Positions 1 to 9,032 of a stretch of 64,000 nucleotides of DNA are shown piece after piece. The first letter of the stretch is position 1; the number at the start of each line of letters is the position of its first letter. The notes beneath the pieces are model-generated. The model worked only from the letters and a program-made list of their open reading frames with translations, searched no databases and was not told the DNA's origin. The stretch comes from Aestuariirhabdus litorea (lineage in GTDB: Bacteria; Pseudomonadota; Gammaproteobacteria; Pseudomonadales; Aestuariirhabdaceae): NCBI RefSeq assembly GCF_003864255.1, contig NZ_QWEZ01000001.1, positions 62,001-126,000 on the forward strand, given 5' to 3'. Position numbers and translations under genes: made by a program.

Positions 1-62
1 GCGAGGAGGCGGCCATGTCCGCGTTCGAAATGGTCAACCTGCTGAACGAAATGGGTGAGTGA
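1..62 (+). CDS. ribH: 6,7-dimethyl-8-ribityllumazine synthase, C-terminal end only
   Basis: Only the last 19 codons and the stop (tga at 60-62) are present. They read [19 protein letters not shown], like the C-terminal helix of lumazine synthase, which makes the lumazine precursor of riboflavin. The call leans on context: ribH directly precedes nusB in many gammaproteobacteria, and another riboflavin gene (ribA) lies 2.7 kb downstream. The nusB GTG start overlaps this reading frame by 8 nt, so the two are translationally linked. The rest of the gene is outside the window. Confidence 0.75.
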   Translation, partial: EEAAMSAFEMVNLLNEMGE

Positions 63-525
63 GTTGAGACAGCAAAGCGATAACCGAATCAACCCCTCCG
101 CCCGCCGCAAGGCGCGCCAGCTAGCGCTGCAGGCGCTCTATCAATGGCATATGGCGCAGGCCAACGTCAGCGATATCGAGGCCCAGTTCCGCACGGACAA
201 TGACTTCGACAAGATCGATGGTGAGTATTTTAGCGAGCTGCTGTTGAACATTCCGAAGCTGCTCGACGAGGTCGATGGCGGCATTGAGCCGTTGCTGGAT
301 CGCGGGCTGGACGAGCTCGACCCTATAGAGCGGGCCATTCTCCGAATCGGTGCCTACGAGCTGCTGCATCGTCATGACGTGCCCTACCGGGTTGTCATCA
401 ACGAAGGGATCGAGCTGGCCAAGCGCTTCGGTGCCTCCGAGAGTCACCGTTACGTCAATGGCATTCTCGACAAGATGGCGGCCAAGGTGCGCTCGCCGGA
501 AGTGAAGAGCCACCGTAAGCCCTGA
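55..525 (+). CDS. nusB: transcription antitermination factor NusB
   Basis: A 156-residue all-helical RNA-binding protein that pairs with NusE (S10) on boxA RNA in rRNA antitermination complexes. Family features visible are the basic N-terminal region ([16 protein letters not shown]), the segment [17 protein letters not shown] and the C-terminal [13 protein letters not shown]...YVNGILDK. The length is normal. The start is a GTG that overlaps ribH by 8 nt, and the stop overlaps the thiL ATG (position 525), so the gene is coupled at both ends within a ribH-nusB-thiL-pgpA operon, a standard gammaproteobacterial arrangement. Confidence 0.97.
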   Translation: MSELRQQSDNRINPSARRKARQLALQALYQWHMAQANVSDIEAQFRTDNDFDKIDGEYFSELLLNIPKLLDEVDGGIEPLLDRGLDELDPIERAILRIGAYELLHRHDVPYRVVINEGIELAKRFGASESHRYVNGILDKMAAKVRSPEVKSHRKP

Positions 526-1487
526 TGCCGGGTGAGTTTGAGCTTATCCGGCGCTACTTTGACTGCGCAGGACTGAACCAGCACTCCCCATCGGTTGTGC
601 TGGGGATTGGCGATGATTGCGCGATTCTCGACCTGCCCGCCGAGCAGCGCCTCTGCTTCTCGATGGACAGCCTGGTGGCCGGTGTCCATTTTCCTGCTGC
701 CGCCGATCCGGCCCTGATCGCCCGCCGTGCGCTGGCGGTCAATCTCAGTGACCTGGCGGCGATGGGAGCCTCCCCCCTCTGTTTTACCCTGGGATTGACG
801 TTGCCGGAGGCCAGCGATGAATGGCTGCAGGCATTCTCCGCAGGGCTGGCCGCCGAGGCCGCTGCCCATGGGGTCAGCCTGGTGGGGGGGGATACCACCC
901 TTGGCCCCCTCAGCATCACCCTGCAGGTGCAGGGGCTGCTGCCCCGCGGCGGTGCCCTGCGCCGTGACGGGGCGCGGGAGGGTGAGCTGGTTATTGTCAG
1001 TGGTACCCTGGGGGATGCGGCGGCGGCGCTGGACCTGCTGGAGCAACCGGCCGCCGCATTGACACCCAACCGGCAGCAGCTGCTCGAGCGCTACTACCGC
1101 CCGCAGCCGCGGCTTGAACTGGGGCAGGCGCTGCTAAAGATCGGTGCGGGCTGCGCCATCGATATCTCCGACGGCCTGCTGGCCGATCTGGGGCATATCC
1201 TCGAGCGCAGTTGCGTCGGTGCCCGAATCGACCTGGGTGCCCTACCCCTGTCGGCTGCCCTGCGGGCCGAGTGCCCCGAACGGGCCCTTGAGCGGGCGCT
1301 GAATGGAGGCGATGATTACGAACTCTGTTTTACCCTGGCCGAGCCCCTCTGGCAGCAGCACCGGGAGTCTCTTTGTGCCTGGGTGGCCTGCACCCCGATC
1401 GGCCGTATCGGCCGCGCCCCGGGGCTGACCGACGCCCAGGGTGCGCCGCTGGTCGCCAGCGGCTACCAACATTTCCGAGGAGAGTAG
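525..1487 (+). CDS. thiL: thiamine-monophosphate kinase ThiL
   Basis: A 320-residue kinase that phosphorylates thiamine monophosphate to thiamine diphosphate with ATP, the last step of coenzyme synthesis. The family's metal/nucleotide signatures are present: GIGDDCAIL near residue 27, FSMDSLVAGVHF, NLSDLAAMGA, and the C-terminal DISDGL and NGGDDYEL segments. The ATG overlaps the nusB stop (ATGA), indicating translational coupling. The gene sits between nusB and pgpA as in many gammaproteobacteria. Nothing unusual was seen. Confidence 0.97.
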   Translation: MPGEFELIRRYFDCAGLNQHSPSVVLGIGDDCAILDLPAEQRLCFSMDSLVAGVHFPAAADPALIARRALAVNLSDLAAMGASPLCFTLGLTLPEASDEWLQAFSAGLAAEAAAHGVSLVGGDTTLGPLSITLQVQGLLPRGGALRRDGAREGELVIVSGTLGDAAAALDLLEQPAAALTPNRQQLLERYYRPQPRLELGQALLKIGAGCAIDISDGLLADLGHILERSCVGARIDLGALPLSAALRAECPERALERALNGGDDYELCFTLAEPLWQQHRESLCAWVACTPIGRIGRAPGLTDAQGAPLVASGYQHFRGE

Positions 1488-1488
1488 C

Positions 1489-1965
1489 ATGGCCGATACC
1501 CCGTCCAGTGTATGGCGTAACCCGATCCACTTTGTAGCGTTCGGCTTTGGCAGTGGCGCAGCCCCGGTGGCCCCCGGCACCTTTGGTACCCTGGCGGCGA
1601 TCCCCTTCTACCTGTTGTTGCAGTATCTGCCGCTGGCGAATTACCTGCTGGTGGTGCTGGTGGCCTTTGTGGTGGGCTGCTGGCTGTGCGATATCACCTC
1701 GCGGGATATCGGGGTACACGACCATGGCGGCATCGTATGGGATGAGTTTGTCGGCCTCTGGGTTACCCTGATCGCCGCCCCCCCGGGCTGGCTGTGGATC
1801 TGTGTCGGCTTTGTCCTGTTTCGCCTCTTCGATATCCTCAAACCCTGGCCGATTCGTTGGCTGGATCGGCGGGTCGGGGGCGGTTTCGGAATCATGGTGG
1901 ATGACCTGATCGCCGGGCTCTTTGCCTGGGGCGTCATGCAACTGCTACAACTTTGGGTGGTCTAA
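1489..1965 (+). CDS. pgpA: phosphatidylglycerophosphatase A
   Basis: A 158-residue inner-membrane phosphatase that dephosphorylates phosphatidylglycerophosphate to phosphatidylglycerol. The family's N-terminal segment (FGSGAAPVAPGTFGTLAAIP) and the acidic motif HDHGGIVWDEFVG are present, as is the conserved RLFDILKPWPIRWLD stretch. About three or four hydrophobic segments span the protein. I chose the ATG at 1489 rather than the upstream in-frame start at 1441, because it follows a GAGGAGA ribosome-binding site and begins one base after the thiL stop. It is part of the nusB-thiL operon. Confidence 0.95.
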   Translation: MADTPSSVWRNPIHFVAFGFGSGAAPVAPGTFGTLAAIPFYLLLQYLPLANYLLVVLVAFVVGCWLCDITSRDIGVHDHGGIVWDEFVGLWVTLIAAPPGWLWICVGFVLFRLFDILKPWPIRWLDRRVGGGFGIMVDDLIAGLFAWGVMQLLQLWVV

Positions 1966-1999
1966 TGCCCAGTCGGTAGCGAGGGAGAGAGTCGGGGTG

Positions 2000-2647
2000 A
2001 TGGTTAGAGCTCGATTATGGCTGTTCCCCCTGCTGTGGCTTCCCTTGACGCTGCAGGCCGCGCCCGAGGTCAGGGTGCAGGGGCTGTTTCCCGGGGCTGC
2101 GGTGGTGATTATCGATGGCGAACGGCACCTGCTGAAGGTGGGGCGCAAGCCCGTCAAGGGGGTCAGTGTGCTGGAGGCTGATGCCCAGAGTGCCTTGCTA
2201 CTGATTGAGGGCCAGCCGCGGCGCCTGACCCTGTCACGGGAGGTCAACAGCCGCTTTACCCAGGCCCAGCGGCGCCAGGTGCGGCTCAGCCTCGATGCCG
2301 CTTCCGACAGCTATCCGGTGTTTGGTGCCATCAATGGCCGTCCCCTGCAAATGGTGGTGGATACCGGCGCCAGCCTGGTGGCGATGAGTTCGCAGCAGGC
2401 GCAAATCCTGGGTCTCGACTACCTGAAGGGCGATCCGCTTCCCCTGACCACCGCCAGCGACCAGGTGATGGGATATGCGCTGACCCTGGATCGGGTCAGC
2501 ATCGGCGGCATTGAACGCCGCAATGTCCGCGCGGTGGTGGTGGAAGGCCGTTTTCCAACCCAGGTGTTGCTGGGGATGAGCTTTCTGCAGCACCTTCGCA
2601 TCGAGCATCAGGGCAGCGTCCTGTTGCTGGAGGAGCGCTCCCCCTAG
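2000..2647 (+). CDS. secreted retropepsin-like aspartic protease (clan AA, TIGR02281-type)
   Basis: A 215-residue protein with an N-terminal signal peptide (RLWLFPLLWLPLTLQAAPE). The C-terminal half is a single retropepsin-like aspartyl protease domain with active-site motif VVDTGAS near residue 119 and the following hydrophobic VAMSS. A single Asp-Thr-Gly per chain implies a homodimer, as in retropepsins. Proteins of this type are widespread in proteobacteria and are predicted to act in the periplasm; their substrates are mostly unknown. The ATG at 2000 (or GTG at 1997) follows AGGGAGAGAG. A start at 1922 would overlap pgpA and lacks support. It probably continues the pgpA operon. Confidence 0.85.
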   Translation: MVRARLWLFPLLWLPLTLQAAPEVRVQGLFPGAAVVIIDGERHLLKVGRKPVKGVSVLEADAQSALLLIEGQPRRLTLSREVNSRFTQAQRRQVRLSLDAASDSYPVFGAINGRPLQMVVDTGASLVAMSSQQAQILGLDYLKGDPLPLTTASDQVMGYALTLDRVSIGGIERRNVRAVVVEGRFPTQVLLGMSFLQHLRIEHQGSVLLLEERSP

Positions 2648-2764
2648 GGGGCGTGCGCTCCCGGCATCCCGAGGCGGCGCTGTAATGGTGTGCAGGACCG
2701 GGCTGGCCTGTTAGAATGCCGCCCTCGACCGCGCTGCTGTGGCAGGTATTTTTAGGAGTCATCA

Positions 2765-3364
2765 GTGTCCATACGTTACGTCGCCACCTCGAAATTACCC
2801 ACTCCCTATGGGGTGTTTGCCATGCATGGCTTCGAGGACAGTGAAACCGGCAAGGAGCATGTTGCCCTCACCATGGGGGTGGTGGACGATGGCGAGCCGG
2901 TCCTGGGTCGGGTCCACTCCGAATGCCTGACCGGGGACGCCCTGTTCAGTATGCGATGCGACTGCGGTGCCCAGCTGCAGGCTGCGCTGCAAGCCATTGC
3001 GAAAGAGGGGCGCGGAGTGCTGCTCTACCTGCGCCAGGAGGGGCGGGGCATCGGCCTGATGAACAAGATTCGCGCCTACAAGCTACAGGATGCCGGGGCC
3101 GACACGGTCGAGGCTAACGAGCAGCTGGGGTTCGGTGCCGATATGCGAGAGTACGGCATGTGCGAGGTGATGCTCAAGCAGCTTGGGATTCGCTCGCTGC
3201 GACTGATGACCAACAACCCGCGCAAGGTGAAAGCGATGGAAACAGTGGGGGTGACGGTCACCGAGCGCTGTCCGCTGCAAACCGGTCGTAACCCCCATAA
3301 TGAGCGTTACCTGCAGACCAAAGCGGGTAAGCTGGGGCACTGGATCACCCCTCCCGAAACCTGA
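2765..3364 (+). CDS. ribA: GTP cyclohydrolase II
   Basis: A 199-residue enzyme that opens GTP to 2,5-diamino-6-ribosylamino-pyrimidinone phosphate, the first committed step of riboflavin synthesis. The zinc ligand pattern [16 protein letters not shown] (one Cys, then CxC) is present, as are the substrate motifs RQEGRGIGL and NNPRKV. The family length is normal, and there is no fused RibB domain. The start is GTG with TAGGAG upstream. A TAGAAT -10-like hexamer at 2712-2717 may give it its own promoter. It converges on dxs with only 19 bp between the stop codons. Confidence 0.97.
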   Translation: MSIRYVATSKLPTPYGVFAMHGFEDSETGKEHVALTMGVVDDGEPVLGRVHSECLTGDALFSMRCDCGAQLQAALQAIAKEGRGVLLYLRQEGRGIGLMNKIRAYKLQDAGADTVEANEQLGFGADMREYGMCEVMLKQLGIRSLRLMTNNPRKVKAMETVGVTVTERCPLQTGRNPHNERYLQTKAGKLGHWITPPET

Positions 3365-3383
3365 GTTGAGTTGGCGCCGGGCC

Positions 3384-5294
3384 CTAGCGCTTGGCGCTTT
3401 TGCTGGGCTGTTCGGCCGCCAGGCGGTCCTGAACCGCGCTGATGATACCGGCGGCATCGAGGCCGCATTCGCTCAGCAGCTCCGTTGGCTTGCCGTGCTC
3501 GATAAATCGATCGGGAATACCGAGGTTCAACACCGGGGTCTGTAGCCCCTGACCCTGCAGGAACTCGTTGACCGCCGACCCGGCGCCCCCCATGATCGAC
3601 CCCTCTTCCAGAGTGACCAGCAACCGGTGGTTGAGGGCCAGCTGGCGTACCAGCTCTTCGTCCAGGGGTTTCACGAAACGCATATTGGCCACGCTGGCGT
3701 TGAGCGACTCCGCCGCCTTGAGGGCGTTGTGCAACAGGGTACCGAAGGCCAGAATGGCCACCCCCCCATCCCCCTGGCGTTGCATCTCGCCCTCGCCGAT
3801 GGGCAGGCTTTCCAGCGCAGGCTGAATCTCGACCCCGACACCGCTACCCCGTGGATAGCGCACCGCCGCCGGACCGCTGTGACGGTAGCCGGTGGTCAGC
3901 ATCTGCCGGGTCTCGTTTTCATCGGCCGGGGTCATGATCACCATGTTGGGGATGCAGCGCATGTAGGCGAGGTCGTAACAACCGGCATGGGTGGGACCAT
4001 CCTCCCCCACCAGCCCAGCGCGGTCGATGGCAAAGAGTACGTCCAGGTCCTGCACGGCGACGTCGTGGACCAGCTGGTCGTAGGCCCGCTGCAGGAAGGT
4101 GGAATAGATGGCAACCACCGGCTTGCCGCCATCGCAGGCAATACCGGCAGCGAGGGTAACCGCGTGCTGCTCGGCGATGGCAACGTCAAAGTAGCGATCG
4201 GGAAAGCGTTCGGCAAATTCGATCAGGTCGGAACCGTCCTTCATGGCCGGGGTAATGCCTACCAGCATCGGGTCCTGCTCTGCCATATCCACCAGCCAGC
4301 GGCCAAATACGTTGGAGTATTTGGGAGGGGTGGGTTTGGGGGTGGCGACCTTGATGGGGGCCTCGGGCTCCAGTTTGGTAATGGCGTGGTAGCCGATCGG
4401 GTCCTGTTCGGCGGGGGCAAAGCCGTGCCCCTTCTGGGTGACCACATGGAGGAACTGGGGCCCGTTGAGGTTGCGCATGTTATGCAGGGTGCTCACCAGG
4501 GCTTCGAGGTTGTGGCCGTCGACAGGACCGATGTAGTTGAAGCCGAGCTCCTCAAACAGGGTGCTGGGGGCCATCATCCCCTTGACGTGCTCCTCGGTGC
4601 GGCGGGCCAGCTCCCAGGCTTTGGGAATGCCGCTCAACACCTTGCGGCTGCCTTCACGCATGGTGTGGTAGGCGCGGCTCGAGAGCAAACGCGCAAAGTA
4701 GTTGGAAAGACCGCCCACATTGGCTGAAATCGACATGTCGTTGTCGTTCAGTACCACCAGCAGGTTGGCATTAACCTCGGAAGCGTGGTTCAGTGCTTCA
4801 AAGGCCATGCCGGCGGTCATGGCACCATCACCGATGACGGCAATGGCGCGGCGGTTGCGACCCTGCATACGCGAGGCAATTGCCATGCCCAGGGCGGCGC
4901 TGATGGAGGTGCTGGAGTGGCCTACACCGAAGGTGTCGTAGGGGCTTTCGCTACGGCGGGGAAAGGCCGCCAGTCCATCGCGCTGGCGCAGGCTTAACAT
5001 CGCCTCGCGGCGTCCGGTGAGGATCTTGTGGGGGTAGGCCTGGTGACCAACGTCCCATACCAGCCGATCCTCCGGGGTGTTGAAGATGTAGTGCAGGGCG
5101 ATGGTCAGTTCGACTACGCCGAGGCCGGCCCCGAAATGACCGCCGGTCTGGCCGACACAGTAGAGCAGGTACTCCCGCAGCTGTTCCGCCAGTTGCGGCA
5201 GCTGTCGCGGCTCGAGTTCGCGCAGCTGTGCCGGTATATCGACCCGGTCCAGCAGAGGCGTATCGGGTCGGTGGCGGGGAATCTCGTGAAGCAT
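3384..5294 (-). CDS. dxs: 1-deoxy-D-xylulose-5-phosphate synthase
   Basis: A 636-residue thiamine-diphosphate enzyme that condenses pyruvate and glyceraldehyde 3-phosphate, the entry step of the MEP isoprenoid pathway. Visible are the ThDP motif [17 protein letters not shown], the downstream [13 protein letters not shown], the transketolase central domain with the catalytic Glu in [12 protein letters not shown], and the C-terminal domain. The length is normal. It lies downstream of ispA and xseB on the same strand (68 bp after ispA), the usual xseB-ispA-dxs operon supplying isoprenoid precursors. Confidence 0.98.
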   Translation of the reverse strand: MLHEIPRHRPDTPLLDRVDIPAQLRELEPRQLPQLAEQLREYLLYCVGQTGGHFGAGLGVVELTIALHYIFNTPEDRLVWDVGHQAYPHKILTGRREAMLSLRQRDGLAAFPRRSESPYDTFGVGHSSTSISAALGMAIASRMQGRNRRAIAVIGDGAMTAGMAFEALNHASEVNANLLVVLNDNDMSISANVGGLSNYFARLLSSRAYHTMREGSRKVLSGIPKAWELARRTEEHVKGMMAPSTLFEELGFNYIGPVDGHNLEALVSTLHNMRNLNGPQFLHVVTQKGHGFAPAEQDPIGYHAITKLEPEAPIKVATPKPTPPKYSNVFGRWLVDMAEQDPMLVGITPAMKDGSDLIEFAERFPDRYFDVAIAEQHAVTLAAGIACDGGKPVVAIYSTFLQRAYDQLVHDVAVQDLDVLFAIDRAGLVGEDGPTHAGCYDLAYMRCIPNMVIMTPADENETRQMLTTGYRHSGPAAVRYPRGSGVGVEIQPALESLPIGEGEMQRQGDGGVAILAFGTLLHNALKAAESLNASVANMRFVKPLDEELVRQLALNHRLLVTLEEGSIMGGAGSAVNEFLQGQGLQTPVLNLGIPDRFIEHGKPTELLSECGLDAAGIISAVQDRLAAEQPSKSAKR

Positions 5295-5362
5295 AGAGCG
5301 GCTGGCTGTCTGGGTCGGTGTCAGGTATGGGCACAGGACTGTGAGCCGGCCATTCTACTCTG

Positions 5363-6247
5363 CTAATGGCTGCGATGCACTATGTATCGAGCGAGCTCCC
5401 GCAGGGGGGAGGCCTGGTCGTTGAAGGGGACGAGGGCATCGAGCGCCTCCTCCAGCAGGGTCTGTGCCTTGTGCTTGGCCCCCTCCAGTCCGAGCAGGGC
5501 CGGGTAGGTGGGCTTGTTGAGGGCCTGATCGGCGCCCTGGGTTTTACCCAGGGTTTCGGTGTCCGCCTCCACGTCGAGTATGTCGTCCTGAACCTGGAAC
5601 GCCAGGCCCACAGCGCGGGCATAGCGTTGCAATCGTTGCAGCTGGTCGGCTGAGGCACCGCCAATGCGGGCGCCCATTTCGACGCTGGCGCAGATCAGGG
5701 CGCCGGTCTTGTGGTTGTGCATCTGCTCCAGCTGGTCGAGACCAAGGGGCTTGCCGACGGCGGCGAGGTCGATCGCCTGGCCTGCCACCATGCCGTAGAG
5801 ACCGGCGCCTCGGGCCAGTAGCTGCACCAGCTGCAGTTGCAGGCCACTGTTGTGGGTGGGCACTGGTTGGCAAAGCTGTTCGAAGGCCAGCGCCTGCAGG
5901 GCATCGCCGGCGAGGATCGCGGTCGCTTCGTCATAGGCGATGTGGCAAGTGGGTTTTCCCCGGCGCAGGTCATCGTCGTCCATGGCAGGCAGGTCGTCGT
6001 GGACCAGCGAGTAGGCGTGGATCAGCTCGACCGCGGCGGCCGCCGGCAGCGCCTGCTCAGGGTCTCCCCCAAGGGCCTCGCAGCTGGCGAACACCAGCAT
6101 GGGTCGCACCCGTTTGCCGCCATTGAAGAGGCTGTAGGCCATCGCCTCGCGCAGGCGTTCGGCGCCGACTGGCGCGCTGGCCAGCAGTTGTTGCAGGTGA
6201 CGATCCACCCGCTGCTGGCTGATCTCGAGGTAGCGTTGGATGCTCAT
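5363..6247 (-). CDS. ispA: farnesyl diphosphate synthase
   Basis: A 294-residue short-chain trans-prenyltransferase that makes farnesyl diphosphate from IPP and DMAPP. Both Asp-rich motifs are present: the first as [20 protein letters not shown] with the typical bacterial insertion, the second as QVQDDILD. The conserved [12 protein letters not shown] basic segment is near residue 40. The start codon overlaps the xseB stop (ATGA on the minus strand), showing translational coupling. Downstream is dxs. Confidence 0.97.
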   Translation of the reverse strand: MSIQRYLEISQQRVDRHLQQLLASAPVGAERLREAMAYSLFNGGKRVRPMLVFASCEALGGDPEQALPAAAAVELIHAYSLVHDDLPAMDDDDLRRGKPTCHIAYDEATAILAGDALQALAFEQLCQPVPTHNSGLQLQLVQLLARGAGLYGMVAGQAIDLAAVGKPLGLDQLEQMHNHKTGALICASVEMGARIGGASADQLQRLQRYARAVGLAFQVQDDILDVEADTETLGKTQGADQALNKPTYPALLGLEGAKHKAQTLLEEALDALVPFNDQASPLRELARYIVHRSH

Positions 6248-6486
6248 TCGTTATCGGTCGGCTCGAAGGGTTCCCGGATCAACTGCTGCTCCCGTTCTAC
6301 CAGTAGTTCCACTTTTTGTTGGGCCTGGGTCAATGCCTGTTGGCACTCGCGGGTCAGGGTAACGCCCTGCTCGAACGCTTGCAGCGATTGCTCCAGCGAC
6401 AGCTCGCCGGACTCCATCTTCTCCACCAGCGCCTCGAGCTCGGCGAGGGATTGCTCAAAGGCAAATCCCGGCTTCTTTTTGGCCAT
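6244..6486 (-). CDS. xseB: exodeoxyribonuclease VII small subunit
   Basis: An 80-residue helical protein with the XseB core ([32 protein letters not shown]) followed by a coiled-coil-prone tail. It forms the regulatory subunit that surrounds XseA in exonuclease VII, a single-strand-specific nuclease. It is the first gene of the xseB-ispA-dxs unit, and its stop overlaps the ispA start by 4 nt. The length and position are typical. Confidence 0.96.
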   Translation of the reverse strand: MAKKKPGFAFEQSLAELEALVEKMESGELSLEQSLQAFEQGVTLTRECQQALTQAQQKVELLVEREQQLIREPFEPTDNE

Positions 6487-6788
6487 GATCGATCACTCGT
6501 CTTAATGAAGGCGCCACAGTACCTAACTGCCTCGCGGCGGTCAAACCATCGCAGGCGCTGCCCCTGACCGCCCTCATCTCCCACAAGCCAAAGGGCGTAA
6601 CCGGGTTCGCAAAAGTGGCCGTGCAGGGGAGCCTGATCGTGCTAAATGGCGGGGGGCGCTGGTGCCTCGGGGCGATTTGGGATAAATTTCCTACTCTCTG
6701 TATTTGTTAGCGCCGCCGGCCAGCACGTTCTCGCCCGTGACGCTGGTAGCGTCAGTGGACCCATCAATAGACTGTAAAGGAGTAGTGC
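6487..6788. other. 302-bp non-coding divergent region between xseB and pomA
   Basis: I see no credible gene here. It separates the leftward xseB operon from the rightward pomAB operon, so it should hold both promoters, but no convincing -35/-10 pair stands out by eye. Near its right end is a perfect 7-bp inverted repeat with a 3-nt loop (6738-6754), followed by an AAAGGAG ribosome-binding site at 6776-6782, six bases before the pomA GTG. Confidence 0.7.
6738..6754 (+). repeat. short perfect inverted repeat in the pomA leader
   Basis: TGACGCT-GGT-AGCGTCA: a 7-bp perfect stem with a 3-nt loop that ends 34 nt before the pomA GTG start. It could be an RNA hairpin in the leader or a protein-binding dyad. 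No function is known from the sequence alone, and a chance occurrence is possible. Confidence 0.4.
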
Positions 6789-7550
6789 GTGGATTTAGCG
6801 ACCCTGGTGGGCCTGCTTGGCGCCTTCTGTATCGTCATCTCCGCCATCATTTTCGGAGGTTCGGCGGGGGTGTTCTTCAATATCCCCTCCATATTGATTG
6901 TGGTGATCGGTACCATCTTTACCGTCCTGATGAAGTTCACCCTCAAGCAGTTTTTTGGTGCCTTTCGCGTTGCCGGTAAAAGTTTCAAGTTCAAATCCTC
7001 CGACCTGAACAGCCTGATCGATGAGATCGTTGAGTTGGCGGATATCGCTCGCAAGGGAGGGCTGCTGGCGCTCGAAGAGAAGGAGCCAAGCCACCCCTTC
7101 CTTAAGCAGGGGATACAGTTGCTGGTCGATGGCCATGACCCCGCGGTGGTGAAGGCGATGCTGACCAAGGATATGCGCCTGGCGGTGAGCCGCCATGAGA
7201 GCGGAGCCAAAATCTTTTCCGCCATGGGCGATGTCGCTCCGGCCATGGGAATGATCGGTACCCTGGTGGGTCTGGTGCAGATGCTCGCCAATATGAGCGA
7301 TCCCAAGTCAATCGGCCCGGCCATGGCGGTGGCGCTGCTGACTACCCTCTACGGCGCTATGATCGCGACCATGTTCGCGCTGCCCATGGCTGACAAGCTG
7401 GCGCTGCGGCGCGATGAGGAGGCGCTGACCCAGGCGCTCATCATTGATGCCTTGCTGGCGATTCAGGAGGGGCAGAACCCACGGGTGATCGCCTCCATGC
7501 TGCGCAATTACCTGCCCACCTCGGCCCGAGAGGTCGAGGAGGCGGGATGA
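6789..7550 (+). CDS. pomA: flagellar motor stator protein, PomA/MotA type
   Basis: A 253-residue inner-membrane protein with four predicted membrane spans (about residues 3-22, 28-50, 148-170 and 180-202) and a long cytoplasmic loop. It resembles PomA, the stator subunit that with PomB conducts Na+ and pushes on the rotor protein FliG. The start MDLATLVGLLGAF and the segment AMGMIGTLVGLVQMLANM are characteristic. The GTG start has AAAGGAG six bases upstream. pomB follows after 39 bp, so the two are an operon. Sodium coupling is inferred from similarity to PomA rather than shown. Confidence 0.93.
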   Translation: MDLATLVGLLGAFCIVISAIIFGGSAGVFFNIPSILIVVIGTIFTVLMKFTLKQFFGAFRVAGKSFKFKSSDLNSLIDEIVELADIARKGGLLALEEKEPSHPFLKQGIQLLVDGHDPAVVKAMLTKDMRLAVSRHESGAKIFSAMGDVAPAMGMIGTLVGLVQMLANMSDPKSIGPAMAVALLTTLYGAMIATMFALPMADKLALRRDEEALTQALIIDALLAIQEGQNPRVIASMLRNYLPTSAREVEEAG

Positions 7551-7589
7551 TGCGGTCTCCGGTGATGGACCTCGAGCGCCGGAGTCTTT

Positions 7590-8585
7590 ATGGCTGACAC
7601 AGACCTGGAAGATTGCGACTGTCCGAAGTGCCCTAGAGGACTGCCGCCCTGGTTGGCGACCTTTGCGGACCTGATGTCGCTGCTGATGTGTTTTTTTGTT
7701 CTGCTGCTCTCCTTTTCCGAGATCAATGCGCTGAAGTTCAAGCAGATCGCGGGCTCCCTGAGGGACGCCTTCGGGGTGCAGTCGGAGCTGAAGCTGAAGG
7801 AGATCCCCAAGGGCACCAGCATCATCATGCAGGAGTTCAGCCCGGGTAAACCGGAGCCGACGCCGATCAACGAGGTACGCCAGTTCACCACCACGGTCAC
7901 CCAGCCGGACCTGGACTTGAGCTGTACTCCCGGGGACGAGACCCGAACCGGCCAAAGTGCCGCGGTTGATGGCGTGAAAAACGAGCAGACTGCACAAAAG
8001 GTACAGCAGCTGATCGAACAGACAGAGTCCCGCGCCCAGCAGTTGGCCACCGTGCTCAGTCAACAGGTGGAGCAGGGCAGCATTGAGGTGGAAACCAAGG
8101 GCCGCAAGATCATTATCCGGGTGCAGGAGAACGGCTCCTTTGCCTCGGGGTCGGCAGAGCTGGAGGCGGAGTTCTACCCGGTGATGGAGAACATCAAGCG
8201 GGTGCTGCGCTCGGTGGAGGGTACGATCGCCATTGAGGGGCACACCGACAGTATCCCGATTGATACCGAGCGTTTTGAGTCCAACTGGGCACTCTCTTCG
8301 GCGCGCGCCGTCTCGGTTGCACATGCCCTTATTATCGGCCGTGATGGTATCGATCCGTTGCGGCTGCAGGTGAGGGGCTATGCGGAAACCCGGCCCCTGG
8401 AGTCCAATGCGACCCCCGAGGGACGCGCCAAGAACCGGCGGGTTGAGATCGTCCTCACCGAAGGCCTGGATCCTGCTCTCAAGGCCGACCTCAAGGAGCT
8501 GCGCGAGACCGATACCCGTCTCTACGACAGCCTTGACCTGCAGGACAGCGAGCTCTTCAACCTGCGCCCGGACGAGGTGTTCTAA
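7590..8585 (+). CDS. pomB: flagellar motor stator protein, PomB/MotB type
   Basis: A 331-residue stator partner of PomA. The short cytoplasmic N-terminus has the DCDCPKCP cysteine cluster. It is followed by the single transmembrane helix with the ion-binding Asp in TFADLMSLLMCFFVLLLSF (about residue 30). The plug/linker region comes next, then a C-terminal OmpA-like peptidoglycan-binding domain with the motif IEGHTDSIPID and the NWALSSARA segment (about residues 165-290). The linker holds a polar stretch around residues 85-135. The length and order are normal for PomB, and it is cotranscribed with pomA. Confidence 0.93.
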   Translation: MADTDLEDCDCPKCPRGLPPWLATFADLMSLLMCFFVLLLSFSEINALKFKQIAGSLRDAFGVQSELKLKEIPKGTSIIMQEFSPGKPEPTPINEVRQFTTTVTQPDLDLSCTPGDETRTGQSAAVDGVKNEQTAQKVQQLIEQTESRAQQLATVLSQQVEQGSIEVETKGRKIIIRVQENGSFASGSAELEAEFYPVMENIKRVLRSVEGTIAIEGHTDSIPIDTERFESNWALSSARAVSVAHALIIGRDGIDPLRLQVRGYAETRPLESNATPEGRAKNRRVEIVLTEGLDPALKADLKELRETDTRLYDSLDLQDSELFNLRPDEVF

Positions 8586-8653
8586 GCGCTGCTGCTTTAT
8601 TGAGCGCGTTGCCGCAGGTGGCGCGCTTCATGGGGTGGCGACATCTATCCACA

Positions 8654-8670
8654 GGTCACACACAGTGACC
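8654..8670 (+). repeat. small inverted repeat downstream of pomB
   Basis: GGTCAC-ACACA-GTGACC followed by TCCCCCTTTT lies 69 bp after the pomB stop, in the convergent gap before the minus-strand gene ending at 8724. The stem is only 6 bp and the T-run is short and interrupted by C residues, so it is at best a weak terminator. A binding-site dyad is equally possible. Confidence 0.3.
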
Positions 8671-8723
8671 TCCCCCTTTTCTGTGTACAAACAGCTGTGC
8701 ACAACCGCGGACCTGTTCCCACC

Positions 8724-9032
8724 TTACTGACCGCAGCGCTCCTGCAGCTGGCGGCTCAGCTGTTGGTAGCGGTAGAGCGATTGGCGCTGCGTGTCGGCCA
8801 CTCGCCGGCCCTGGCCGAGGCAGAGAAACAACTGTCGTTGCAGGCCCTGGTTGTGTTCCCGGACCTGTGCGACCTGGGCGGGGAGGCAGTAGCCGGGCGC
8901 CCGCTCGACGCTGGCTTGCAGCTGCTGGAGTTCCCCTGCAGTAGGGACCTTCAACGAACAGGGAAGGGGCGCTGACAGCCCCGCCGGACTGAATAGCAGC
9001 CCCAGCAGCAGCGCGCCGATCCTAGAAGTCAT
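8724..9032 (-). CDS. small secreted protein of unknown function
   Basis: A 102-residue protein with an N-terminal signal peptide (IGALLLGLLFSPAGLSAPLP). The mature part is helical and Gln/Arg-rich with three cysteines (PCSLK, GYCLP, LFLCLG) and a fourth near the C-terminus (ERCGQ), which suggests periplasmic disulfides. I do not recognise the family. Its start overlaps the end of the upstream gene (9022-9675) by 11 nt, so the two envelope proteins are probably cotranscribed. Confidence 0.7.
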   Translation of the reverse strand: MTSRIGALLLGLLFSPAGLSAPLPCSLKVPTAGELQQLQASVERAPGYCLPAQVAQVREHNQGLQRQLFLCLGQGRRVADTQRQSLYRYQQLSRQLQERCGQ

